Source: Bacillota bacterium
Lineage (GTDB): Bacteria; Bacillota; Desulfotomaculia; Desulfotomaculales; VENG01
DNA length: 64,000 nucleotides
NCBI GenBank assembly: GCA_009711705.1
Contig: VENG01000024.1
Coordinates: forward strand, 62,001-126,000
Direction: 5' to 3'
Shown here: positions 47,800-55,976 of the stretch, in pieces
How the letters are laid out: every line of letters begins with the position of its first letter
Position numbering within the stretch: position 1 is the first letter of the stretch
Position numbers and translations under genes: made by a program
Notes under the pieces: generated by a model
Told to the model about the DNA's origin: nothing
The model's database searches: none
What the model saw: only the letters and a program-made list of their open reading frames with translations

Positions 47800-47860
47800 T
47801 TTCTCCCTCTTTCACTTTTGATTTTCTCAAAAGAATATGATTAAATTTATTCCATTTCAA

Positions 47861-48247
47861 TTACATTATACTGTATAAGAGATTAGATCGCTCCCCCCCT
47901 GTAAGATAAAAGTTTAATGCATCCTGCTGCCGGTTTTCGTTACAAAGCTGCCTGTGAAAGTCCGGGGCTTTTGCAATTGATGTACCGGCTGGGATAAGGT
48001 TTTGATCGTTTTCCGGGTTCCGGTCATCGCTGAAGTATTCATACATAAAATACAAGGTATCGGTTTCTGCCCGGATTACCCGTCTTAACCTCGCGATTTC
48101 TTTTAGATCTCCTAAGTATACTTCAGACTGTTCATCATCCAGTCCTTCAGTCTGTTTCAACTGTTCATACAATCTAGCTCGTTTCTGTAACCTTTGCAGT
48201 CTATGTCTAATGTCTTCCGAGTTCATTATGTCAGTAATCCATGCCAC
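47861..48247 (-). pseudogene. N-terminal fragment of phage terminase large subunit
   Basis: 128 residues. YFMYEYFSDDRNPENDQNL followed by IPAGTSIAKAPDFHRQLC is the N-terminal signature of a Clostridial phage terminase large subunit; everything after about residue 104, including the ATPase and nuclease domains, is missing and replaced by a short unrelated tail. GTG start with GGAATGAG upstream. Confidence 0.7.
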
Positions 48248-48386
48248 CTCATTCCCTTAAGATGTACAGAAACGGGTCTAATTACGTGGTTACGTAATGG
48301 TGTAATATAACGGTTTAAGGCTTATTTGCACCCACAGAATTGAACCTGAAGCGTGTCGGCATAACTGGGATTATGCTGCGCTCTCT

Positions 48387-48473
48387 TTAATCGGTAACAA
48401 TTGAATCTACAGTGTTTTCCTGAAGGTCCCGTAAAGCCTTTAAGCAGTTTTCGTTAATAAGATGGCAAATCAT
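48387..48473 (-). pseudogene. Truncated N-terminus of a DNA methyltransferase
   Basis: 28 residues from an ATG behind CGAGGAGGG: MICHLINENCLKALRDL...VDSIVTD, the standard opening of N4/N6-type methyltransferases, which continues DPPY. The frame stops exactly after SIVTD, so the catalytic motif is lost, apparently by a deletion that joined it to the region before the terminase fragment. Confidence 0.6.
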
Positions 48474-48631
48474 GTACTCAACCCTCCTCGGAGCTTAATA
48501 ATTCCAATACGTCTAATTGATTTTGGGGAGTCTTTATAATAAAACGAAAGCATCAAATGTTTGCAGCCGTTAGCCACAGCTGTATTCAATGCGGTTACAT
48601 GACCTGCTACACCGGCGTAGTAAATAATCAG
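48470..48631 (-). pseudogene. Phage gene fragment
   Basis: An open stretch of 53 codons (LIIYYAGVAGHVTALNTAVA...) without a standard start; a stop lies immediately upstream. It resembles N-termini of small Clostridial phage proteins of unknown function from memory only. Its end overlaps the truncated methyltransferase start. Confidence 0.35.
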
Positions 48632-48660
48632 TTAATCACCTCATTTAATATGGGCAAATT

Positions 48661-48690
48661 AAAAACGACCGAGCATTGAACTCGGTCGGT
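48661..48690 (-). terminator. Terminator of the CBO0543-like gene
   Basis: CGACCGAG/CTCGGTCG with 7-nt loop, followed by TTTTT on the minus strand. Confidence 0.85.
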
Positions 48691-48720
48691 AAATTTCCTA
48701 GAGTTAGTGATAAGCATAAC

Positions 48721-49197
48721 CTATGATGTATAATCAGGATTTGCTAAAAGGCTTGTCTTTATAAATAGCCAAGCTGCGAAACTCCACCAACCCAAGAAAG
48801 TGAGCCAGCTAAAAAATGGATAAAACCATGGTCTAAAATCAAATAACCCAGCATTTTGGACTAAATAACCAAAACCAACACTGGCGAAGGCAAAGGCGAT
48901 TAAATAAGCATATAAAAACGGCGGTCTGCTCGGCAAAAATCGAAGAAATATCATAACGGTAAAAGTCCAGCTCGGAGGGGAGAGAATATTCTGCCCCAAG
49001 ACCTCAAATATTCCGGCATTTTTAAACCAAATAATATGAAGAAGGTTCTGAAATATGCCCACCACCAAAACATCGCCGATTCCGCCTATAAGAACTCCAT
49101 AAATAAAAAACTTTTTATAATCTTTTTTAGGGATGAAAATAAGTAAAAGAATGAAAACTAGCACAAGAAATACCGGATAAAGTAAGGTAGTTACCAT
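48721..49197 (-). CDS. CBO0543-like polytopic membrane protein
   Basis: 158 residues with five predicted membrane helices and aromatic-rich loops (PFFSWLTFLGWW). It resembles the CBO0543 family of Firmicute membrane proteins, function unknown. ATG at 49197 with AAAGGAGC upstream; a terminator follows. It is likely cargo or an unrelated gene caught within the decayed prophage. Confidence 0.65.
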   Translation of the reverse strand: MVTTLLYPVFLVLVFILLLIFIPKKDYKKFFIYGVLIGGIGDVLVVGIFQNLLHIIWFKNAGIFEVLGQNILSPPSWTFTVMIFLRFLPSRPPFLYAYLIAFAFASVGFGYLVQNAGLFDFRPWFYPFFSWLTFLGWWSFAAWLFIKTSLLANPDYTS

Positions 49198-49302
49198 TTT
49201 AATGCTCCTTTGGTGACCAAAGTAAACTTTCTTCAAATAGTCTTACCTCAATAAAAACCATTATTCTATAAAAAAATGCTAACTTTGAGTCGCCCATTCG
49301 CA

Positions 49303-50322
49303 CTATAGCCATGACAGTTCTTCAACAGCCCTGGCCAGATCATCTTCACTTGGCAGCGTATAACGTGCTACCCATTACTATATTAGCGGACCCGTCCCGC
49401 TTCATATGCTCTGCCAGCCTTGCGATTACGTCCAGTGGTACTTTACGTACAACCAACTCATGGCAAAATGTATGACGTAGGGTATGCGGGGTAACCTCTA
49501 TGCCTGTAAGGTTACGATATTTATTGAGCATTAACTGTATTGCCCTGGTCGATGTCTTTGGCGAGCGTTGTGAAGGAAACAGGTACATACCGTCATCTCC
49601 GCGTTCCTCCAGATAAGCCTCCGAAACCTTGCGAGCACCCAGGTTGAGCGGAACCTCACGGTATTTACCCCCTTTACCGTTTTGTACCGTAACCGTACCT
49701 TTACGTTCACCAATTTGTACATCGGTAAGCCTGAGATTGCACAACCCGGATTCCTGTGTGTAACATTAGGGTTACAATTGCCAACTCCCCCGATTCCCGT
49801 GATTACGTATTACCCGGATTAGAGCATTTTGTTTGGCTCGGTTCAACCAGCGTGGGGCTGTCTGCTGTACCGTTACCGGCTCAACATTTTGGCAGGGATT
49901 ATCGGGGATAACGCCCTGGTCCGTTAACCACCGGAAAAAGGCGTTTAAATGTATAAGATTAATTTGGACGGTCCTGGGTATATAATTTTGAGTAGCCCAG
50001 CGTTTAAAGTCGGCGATGTCTAGCTGTGTTGCGTGGATTGCAGAGGACTCGATGGGGATCGGATTGGTGCTGATGGGACGTTGGGTAACTGTGGGGAACG
50101 CAGGGCCACGTTGGTAATCGTTGGAGTTCGAGTTACGTGAAAACTGTGTGTTCGTTTTAGGACCTTTCCCCCTGCACCCAGCCCCCCCGTCCCCCGGTGG
50201 GTAGGGGGTCTGGTTTAAGAGGGACAACCAACCGGTAAACCTATTCCAACTGGTTGGTACTGGCGGAGAGTTGACCCCGCCTTACCTTCTTGTTTTAATT
50301 TTTCCATGAACTGCTCGAACAT
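49303..50322 (-). pseudogene. Tyrosine recombinase (phage integrase), broken by about four frameshifts
   Basis: Starts at an ATG (50322) behind TTTTAGGAGG with MFEQFMEKLKQEGKAGSTL. Then frames change near 50260 (continuing TSWNRFTGWLSLL), 49775 (ELAIVTLMLHTGIR, catalytic Arg), 49745 (LCNLRLTDVQ) and 49365 (ARYTLPSEDDLARAVEELSW). HTLRHTF supplies the His/Arg pair. All parts of the protein remain, so decay is recent. Unrelated in detail to the intact integrase at 60245. Confidence 0.85.
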
Positions 50323-50441
50323 GATGTCGGCCTCCTAAAATATACGATGAGTTTTTTCCCGGATAACCCAACGGATTACTGGGAATGCTGGGCTCCACTA
50401 TAACTCTAATCATCGCATATTGATAGAAAGACCGATGAGTT

Positions 50442-50918
50442 TTATTCAGCTTTTTCTTGCTGGTCATCGCTGTCCATATCAGCCAGCAACCGTTCCAGTT
50501 CCTCGATTTCCTGGTCAATGGCTTCGTCAGAACGGTTGTCCTGGATTGTAGCCTCCACTCGTTGGACATCGGTTAAGAGGCCCCGGTTCTTTAGAACGAG
50601 TTCAATTCCTTTAAGCTTCGAAGAATCAGACTTGCCGGAACGGATAATGGCCTTTAACGTGGAGTATGCCTCGGATAAAAAGCCCTCCATTGCTCTCTCT
50701 GCTACAATATTTGTAAAGGCAATAAATTCTTCGTTCTTTTTCCAACGATATACTGTCCGCTTGCTAACTCCGACTTTCTTCGCGATATCCTCAACTGAAT
50801 AGTTATTGACATCGTTAATGGCAAACAGTTCTGCTGCTTGTTTCTGAGAAGCGGTCAGATTTTTGCCGGGACGTCCAGGCGGTAGCTTTCGCAGGTTATT
50901 TCCCTTTGATCGTGCCAT
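50442..50918 (-). CDS. Terminase small subunit-like helix-turn-helix protein (phBC6A51 family)
   Basis: 158 residues. N-terminal GRPGKNLTASQKQAAELF, then a helix-turn-helix YSVEDIAKKVGVSKRTVYRWKK, an all-helical middle and an acidic C-terminus. Such proteins sit just before the terminase large subunit and recognise phage DNA for packaging; here the large subunit survives only as a fragment 2.2 kb away. ATG start, weak ribosome site. Confidence 0.8.
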   Translation of the reverse strand: MARSKGNNLRKLPPGRPGKNLTASQKQAAELFAINDVNNYSVEDIAKKVGVSKRTVYRWKKNEEFIAFTNIVAERAMEGFLSEAYSTLKAIIRSGKSDSSKLKGIELVLKNRGLLTDVQRVEATIQDNRSDEAIDQEIEELERLLADMDSDDQQEKAE

Positions 50919-51252
50919 TTTCTGAATGCCTTCTTTCGGTTTTATGTGTCCTTTCAGCCCGTAAAATACCTGGGCTCCTAGGTCTCAACGACAATTACTA
51001 TATATTGCGTCACGCAGCCCTTCAGAATCCTATATATTGACATTGAATAAGCATGAAAAACAACGAATATCCCTAATTTTTACCAAACTAATTCAGTAGT
51101 TATCATTTGTAATAGGCATCCAGTAAAAACCAACGGGATAGCTCACTTTTGTTTTTGACATAAAAGGACAGATTCCGGCATAGTTTTTTCCCCCACACGG
51201 AAGAAACATATTTATAATATCCATAACAGTTCCCAAAAAGGCAGGGCTAAAT
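50919..51252. other. Divergent intergenic region, no gene seen
   Basis: About 330 bp between the terminase-small-like gene and the plus-strand membrane protein group. No hairpin or repeat stands out; promoters for both sides are expected here. Confidence 0.4.
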
Positions 51253-51789
51253 TTGTTTAAATCGTTAGCTTTAGGGATATTTATAGTTGCTTTAGGAGTA
51301 TCACTTTCTTATTCGTCCAAGGATTGGAATACGCTGATAAATATTTCAGGGACAACAACCGTTATAACTTTAATTTTGTCGGCAATATTATCTGATTTTC
51401 CTAGTACAAGTAAAAATAAAGCAAATAGGGCAGCAGTATCCGACGAACATCCAACGGAAAACTATTGTAGACCAAAACAAAAATTAGCCTGGAACCTTAT
51501 ATTTGTAGGGTTGCCAAATTTGATGGCTCTTTTCGTTGTGTCATTTATCTTTGAAGATTTTTTATTTGACCCTAACATTATCTATCCTATGTGGTTCCAA
51601 ACACTTTTTTATATCGGTGCGATACTAATGATCTTCCACTCTATCAACATAGTAAAATATTGGATGGAAGGTAGAGGCTTTTTTCAATGGCTGCGTGAAG
51701 ACCATGGGACATATATAAAGTGGATGATAATTTTTACATTGATTTACGCAGCTAGTTTGATTCTGATTAACTTTATATTCCCTGACTAA
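51253..51789 (+). CDS. DUF5316-like membrane protein, long form
   Basis: 178 residues, about five membrane helices. The first 100 residues match the next gene's product and DUF5316 proteins (GIFIVALGVSLSYSSKDWN, NRAAVSDE, LAWNLIFVGLPNLMAL); two extra helices are added at the C-terminus. TTG start behind AAAAAGGCAGGG. Probably co-transcribed with the two following membrane genes. Function unknown. Confidence 0.65.
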   Translation: MFKSLALGIFIVALGVSLSYSSKDWNTLINISGTTTVITLILSAILSDFPSTSKNKANRAAVSDEHPTENYCRPKQKLAWNLIFVGLPNLMALFVVSFIFEDFLFDPNIIYPMWFQTLFYIGAILMIFHSINIVKYWMEGRGFFQWLREDHGTYIKWMIIFTLIYAASLILINFIFPD

Positions 51790-51864
51790 ATCGTGAATAT
51801 CTTTTCAGGATTTAGAAATTGAGGCTTAGTGCATATTTTACGGCTAAAGAAAGGGGGATAAGGA

Positions 51865-52155
51865 TTGTTAAAGACCTTTGGAATCGGATTAGGTTTTGTA
51901 ATTATAGGTCTTCTCTTTTCTGTTATATTGGGTGATTGGAACGCTGCTGCCACGATTTCCGGGGTAACAGCAGCTATATGTTTGGGGTTTTCAGCCGTTT
52001 TCTCTGGGGCCCTAAACAGCGGAGATAGGAATAGGGCAAATTTGGCGACGGAAACTGACGATAATCGTAAAATACGTATAGGGTGGTCCTTCAAGCTTTT
52101 TCTTGTTGGAATACCGAATTTAATTGCTGTCATTATTTATTTGACTAAATTCTAA
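51865..52155 (+). CDS. DUF5316-family small membrane protein
   Basis: 96 residues, two or three membrane helices: GIGLGFVIIGLLFSVILGDW at the start, GDRNRANLATETDDNRK cytoplasmic loop, final helix LFLVGIPNLIAVIIY. TTG start with AAAGGGGGATAAGG. Paralog of the preceding gene, so a tandem duplication. Function unknown. Confidence 0.7.
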   Translation: MLKTFGIGLGFVIIGLLFSVILGDWNAAATISGVTAAICLGFSAVFSGALNSGDRNRANLATETDDNRKIRIGWSFKLFLVGIPNLIAVIIYLTKF

Positions 52156-52181
52156 AAAAAACAAACACTGAGGTGTGAAAT

Positions 52182-52589
52182 ATGAACTTTTTAACAAGAA
52201 ATAAATACCTTGCAACTGTAATAGGATTTTGCCTGTTTACTGTTTTGCTAATAATCCTCAGTAAAATTAATAAACATCTGGCAGAAGTCTTTAAAGTGTC
52301 TTTTGAAATGTATAAGATAATCTTTTATCAGACATGTATACAGCTTATTTTCTATCCCCTAATGTTTGCTTCACTTGGATTAGCAAAAATAATCCGGGCG
52401 AAATGCTTTGACTGGAAACTTTTCACCATATTTGTGGTAATAGGAATGTTTGCGATGTTTGGTGGCTTAATTTTAAATTTCCCCATGAATCCTACAATAA
52501 AACTATTTCTGTTACAGGACCTTCGTTCTTGGGGTGGTATTATTATCGGCATTGGAATCCTTGTTGCAGCAAAGACGAATTATGAATGA
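52182..52589 (+). CDS. Uncharacterised membrane protein
   Basis: 135 residues with four predicted membrane helices and little else. ATG 26 bp after the preceding gene, with CTGAGGTGTG upstream. Third gene of a small membrane-protein operon in the prophage region. No family recognised. Confidence 0.6.
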   Translation: MNFLTRNKYLATVIGFCLFTVLLIILSKINKHLAEVFKVSFEMYKIIFYQTCIQLIFYPLMFASLGLAKIIRAKCFDWKLFTIFVVIGMFAMFGGLILNFPMNPTIKLFLLQDLRSWGGIIIGIGILVAAKTNYE

Positions 52590-52658
52590 TAACAGTATAA
52601 CTTTATGTCTAGATTTGTGCAGCATATTCAGTTTACCGGAAGTTAATTAGAGTTAAGC

Positions 52659-53099
52659 TTACGCTACCAATTCCCCAGGCTCATAATTCGTAATAATCAG
52701 CTCTTTAAACTTCCTCCGACCGTTACTGGTCCGGCAGGCAGAGTAAAAAACTTCATGGTCCATTATGTTAAAATCCTGGAACAGTTCCCGGATAAAGGGA
52801 TCGTCATTAATCGTATAAAGCCTTTTCCCCTTTGCATCACGGCAAGAGTCTGCCAGCAGCTCGTACTGTTCATCGGTAAACTTACCAACCCGGTAACCTT
52901 TTGTATTTCGGTAGGGGCTGTCCAGGTAAAAGAAAGTATTCGGGCTGTCGTAAATCCGGAACATATCCTCAAAGGATTTACTCTCGATGGTTACTGTTTG
53001 CAGCCGGTCATACGCAGCATTAATGTCGTCCTTAACTTTATCCAATTTTAGACCGTTACGCATACTGGAACCGGTTCCGAAAATGGGGTTATCCATCAT
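52659..53099 (-). CDS. D12-class adenine-N6 methylase, C-terminal part
   Basis: 146 residues: FGTGSSMRNGLKLDKVKDDI, then motif IV FYLDSPYRNT (usual DPPY here DSPY) and the conserved C-terminal part. On its own it lacks the SAM-binding motif, which is in the overlapping upstream frame. Its ATG at 53099 overlaps the upstream stop (53098-53096), so it could be reached by re-initiation or by a -1 frameshift. Expected reaction: methylation of adenine in DNA, possibly to protect phage DNA. Confidence 0.75.
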   Translation of the reverse strand: MMDNPIFGTGSSMRNGLKLDKVKDDINAAYDRLQTVTIESKSFEDMFRIYDSPNTFFYLDSPYRNTKGYRVGKFTDEQYELLADSCRDAKGKRLYTINDDPFIRELFQDFNIMDHEVFYSACRTSNGRRKFKELIITNYEPGELVA

Positions 53100-53458
53100 G
53101 GCTGCAAAAAACCAGCCCGGACTAGGTAATAAAAGACCTTAGCCCTTTCAATCGAATCGTCAAAGTCTTCGGCCTTAAACTTTTCCTTGTACTCGTTATA
53201 CCGGGACCGACTGATTAACTCGTATTCAAAACTGTCAATTAACTGATCTTGGGCGTTTTGCACCACCGACCAGAAATTCATTAACTCCTCGTCGTAATCG
53301 TTTAATATCTCGACCTTGCTGGGGTCCTTAGCAAACAACACCCAGCCAGCTCCACCGAAAACTTCAACGTAACACTTATGTTCCGGGAATAACGGCAGAA
53401 GGATTTTCGTTAGCTTACTTTTTCCGCCCACCCAGCCAATCGGACTCCTCAAAGTCAA
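53096..53458 (-). CDS. D12-class adenine-N6 methylase, N-terminal part
   Basis: 120 residues: SPIGWVGGKSKLTKILLPLF and motif I FGGAGWVLF (SAM binding), then ILNDYDEELMNFW, ending YYLVRAGFLQP. The sequence at the end is T TTT TTG, a slippery heptamer in frame; a -1 slip would continue straight into the downstream half without gap (..AGF-L-AAMMDNPIFG). Alternatives are a one-base indel in the T6 run or a sequencing error. Confidence 0.75.
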   Translation of the reverse strand: MTLRSPIGWVGGKSKLTKILLPLFPEHKCYVEVFGGAGWVLFAKDPSKVEILNDYDEELMNFWSVVQNAQDQLIDSFEYELISRSRYNEYKEKFKAEDFDDSIERAKVFYYLVRAGFLQP

Positions 53459-53483
53459 TTCCCCCTCGCTGTCTTTACAAAGG

Positions 53484-53531
53484 TGGTACTGGCAGTGGGA
53501 TTCGGACCCTACATCAAGCGATTATGCCAGC
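53484..53531 (-). other. tRNA-like minihelix or decayed tRNA
   Basis: On the minus strand GCTGGCA pairs with TGCCAGT and is followed by ACCA; in front of the 3' arm is a T-arm-like TAGGG-TCCGAAT-CCCAC. Only 13 bases link the acceptor 5' strand and the T arm, so D and anticodon arms are absent. Confidence 0.35.
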
Positions 53532-53640
53532 AAAACTCCCCTTCACTAATAAAGGGACGTAAAGCGATGGCATACAAGTTACATAAATAAAATAATACTC
53601 CCCGGTAATAAGCTTCGATAAGATTCCGTATTAACGTAAG

Positions 53641-53720
53641 TAACGTCTATACTGTATAACAGTTACTACAGTATTACTGTTATACTGTTATACAGTTATT
53701 TATATATTTACTGTTATATT
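53641..53720. repeat. AT-rich ACTGTTATA repeats
   Basis: ACTGTTATA occurs three times on the plus strand and once inverted (TATAACAGT) in 70 bp, directly before the GGACAT palindromes. Resembles an AT-rich iteron or unwinding region. Confidence 0.5.
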
Positions 53721-53727
53721 ATTTATG

Positions 53728-53817
53728 GGACATTTTTGTCCAGATCAGGACATCGATGTCCAGATAGGTAGGACATTCTTGTCCCGGAAGGACATCCGTG
53801 TCCGGACGTTTTTGTCC
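53728..53817. repeat. Five-copy GGACAT..TGTCC palindrome array
   Basis: 14-bp palindromes at 53728, 53748, 53771, 53790 and 53804: GGACATTTTTGTCC, GGACATCGATGTCC, GGACATTCTTGTCC, GGACATCCGTGTCC, GGACGTTTTTGTCC. The outer six bases are kept and the centre varies, which suggests a protein-binding site or phage origin. It can also be read as an open frame from ATG 53725; no ribosome site supports that. Confidence 0.8.
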
Positions 53818-53839
53818 TCGTAACATCAAGGTATGGTTT

Positions 53840-55960
53840 TTATTCCATCACATTAACTATTACCGTTACCATTATCGTTTCCTCGTTCTTAATAACTTCA
53901 GCCGGTGTTGCGGTAATCGTAAATGTTACGTTCTGGGAAAATCCTGTTTCTTTTGGAGTCAACAATATAAAGACCTTGTGATCGTCAATGGTCGCCTCTC
54001 CAGATTCTAGGACATTCCCGGCAACGTCCTCGTATTTGTAAGAGGCTTTTGTTATTGTAAATTCATTCCCATCATTGGCTACGAGTTCAATTCCAACCTC
54101 CTTGGATTCGCCGAGCTTGAAGTTCCTCATATCGATATTGTCCTCCTTCCAGGCATACTGTTCGTTTAATTCCCCTGCTTCATATGTTGCCGGAACCTCA
54201 AACAGAGAATATTTGTTAGCTAGTTCGTTAACGACATAATCCGGAGCTTTGGCAACTAGCTTTGTGAGGACATCTCTCGGCGTATCGTAAATGTTTCCGA
54301 CTCTGACCTGAGTCTTCCGGAACAGGTCATTTATTACCTGGACCCTTGTAATCAGACGTCTTTCAGTATCTGCCCTTATGGCCAGCAGAATCACGGATTG
54401 CCTGAGGCTATCGATTCCGATCTGTGAAGTCCTCTGAACTTTCCTTTCCGTATCAGCTCCGAACAAGGTCTGGGTTATGGTATAGACCGCTCGTTTCGTA
54501 TCCCCCAGCATATTAACATTCCGAGAAATCTTCCGGACTGTGTCCACTTTTAAGGGAACTGCCGTCCTTACCGTTATCTTTCTTAACGAGTCCCCTCGCA
54601 CTGAGGCAGTAACGATGATACTTTTCCTTGTGTCAAGGGACAGCCCCACTCCCTTTACTACTTTCCTTTTGGTATCCCCATTTACGTTAATGAAATAGGT
54701 TGCTACTGTGCTGCGGAACGTATCAGCCAGGACATCTATAATTTTCCGGGTCCTTCTTACGGTATCCATGACCAGCTTCGAAGTAATCTGTAACGACCGG
54801 TGAGAGTCAGACCCCAGCGATTCATTTCTTTGGGTCCTGCGTATAGAATCGGCCTGGATTGATTTTTCGGCCCTGGCTCTACGCATTGAATCGGCCCTGG
54901 CAACAATCTCGGCGAGCTTTTGCCTTACCGTATCACCGGTCATTGAGACACTCATCCGGACCTTTCTTACGGTATCCGTCGCCAGGAGCGTCTCCTGTAG
55001 GGTTTTCCGTTTAAAGTCGCCAGCCAGCGTCTCGCTCCTCTGGGTCCCCCGCTCGGTATCAGCTCCTAACGATTTGGACCGCTGGGTCTGTCTCTTAGAA
55101 TCCATAAGGATGTTTCTTCCACTTTGAACCTGCCTCAATGTATCGGCCCCGAATGCGATATTTACCGGCTGGCTATATTCGTAAACATCTCCGCCCCAGA
55201 CATCGTTCATCGCTGTAAAAGTACTAATGACGGTATCGGAATTGTCCAGGATTTCGACTGTAGATTGGGGGAAAGAAATATGACTACAATCTACAGTCGT
55301 GGTTCCGGTTCCGTCCTCTGTGGCAACAGCAGTCCCGACCCGGAGTTTATAACCGGCAGGGAGGCCCGTAGAAACTATCACTGTGGAGGTATAAATAGAG
55401 AATTCGCCGAGGTTCATCGTGTCAGACCAAGTCGAGAATCTCCAGTGACCGCTGGAAAGGTATGAATCTGTAGTCTCTATATTCCAGGTATTTGGTTCTG
55501 TTGTGCTTTTGCCCCAAATCTTACCTTTGAGTTTGTCGCCATTTAGTGAAAACTTTGCTTTATACCAAGCATTGGTATTATAAGTAAAGGGCAGTTCACC
55601 TAGAGTGTAGACATTGCTTCCGCCCCTTTTTGCCTTTAACTCAAAACTGATTTCACTTTCACGCCTCATCATTAGTTCATAAAACCGATAATTATCAATA
55701 TAACGACCATAAATATATGACCAGGACCTAGTGTCAGCAACTTGCGGATATGACATTTCTGCTTCTATAACGTAATCAGAGGCGGCATCATCTGGAGAGA
55801 TTGCCTGTAGATAAGCGTTATCTAATGTTACATAACCATCACTGTTATAGATAGCTGTCCCGCCTGAAATCTCCTCACCGGTTCCATAATTATTTAGAGT
55901 GTCTGCATCCCAGGTTTCATGCACAAGTTTTCCTGTGCTGCTACGTTGCAAGCCTGCCAT
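53840..55960 (-). CDS. Phage appendage/tail protein with 14-residue DTxR repeats
   Basis: 706 residues. Residues 1-190 look like a concanavalin/LamG-type beta domain, 195-265 a beta linker, 273 to about 570 carry about 20 copies of D[TS]xR(x)10 (period 14, sometimes 16), and the last 115 form an Ig-like domain (GQNVTFTITATP-type). The order is that of a fibre or adhesin. Third gene of a structural group after two small genes. No phage family was recognised; host binding is inference. Confidence 0.75.
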   Translation of the reverse strand: MAGLQRSSTGKLVHETWDADTLNNYGTGEEISGGTAIYNSDGYVTLDNAYLQAISPDDAASDYVIEAEMSYPQVADTRSWSYIYGRYIDNYRFYELMMRRESEISFELKAKRGGSNVYTLGELPFTYNTNAWYKAKFSLNGDKLKGKIWGKSTTEPNTWNIETTDSYLSSGHWRFSTWSDTMNLGEFSIYTSTVIVSTGLPAGYKLRVGTAVATEDGTGTTTVDCSHISFPQSTVEILDNSDTVISTFTAMNDVWGGDVYEYSQPVNIAFGADTLRQVQSGRNILMDSKRQTQRSKSLGADTERGTQRSETLAGDFKRKTLQETLLATDTVRKVRMSVSMTGDTVRQKLAEIVARADSMRRARAEKSIQADSIRRTQRNESLGSDSHRSLQITSKLVMDTVRRTRKIIDVLADTFRSTVATYFINVNGDTKRKVVKGVGLSLDTRKSIIVTASVRGDSLRKITVRTAVPLKVDTVRKISRNVNMLGDTKRAVYTITQTLFGADTERKVQRTSQIGIDSLRQSVILLAIRADTERRLITRVQVINDLFRKTQVRVGNIYDTPRDVLTKLVAKAPDYVVNELANKYSLFEVPATYEAGELNEQYAWKEDNIDMRNFKLGESKEVGIELVANDGNEFTITKASYKYEDVAGNVLESGEATIDDHKVFILLTPKETGFSQNVTFTITATPAEVIKNEETIMVTVIVNVME

Positions 55961-55976
55961 TTAACCACCGCCCAAT

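Noticed and set aside
48320..48400. tRNA-like sequence with GAATTGAACC, a 10-base match to the tRNA-Leu T arm and possible left attachment site
   Set aside because: No cloverleaf can be built and 10 bases is too short; phage-like sequence continues beyond it to 47861.
50282..50569. 95-codon frame on the minus strand after the terminase-small-like gene
   Set aside because: Largely overlaps that gene in another frame and the start of the broken integrase; composition is not protein-like.
53728..53817. CRISPR array
   Set aside because: Units are 14-bp palindromes with variable centres and only 0-9 bp between them; there are no unique spacers and no cas genes in the window.
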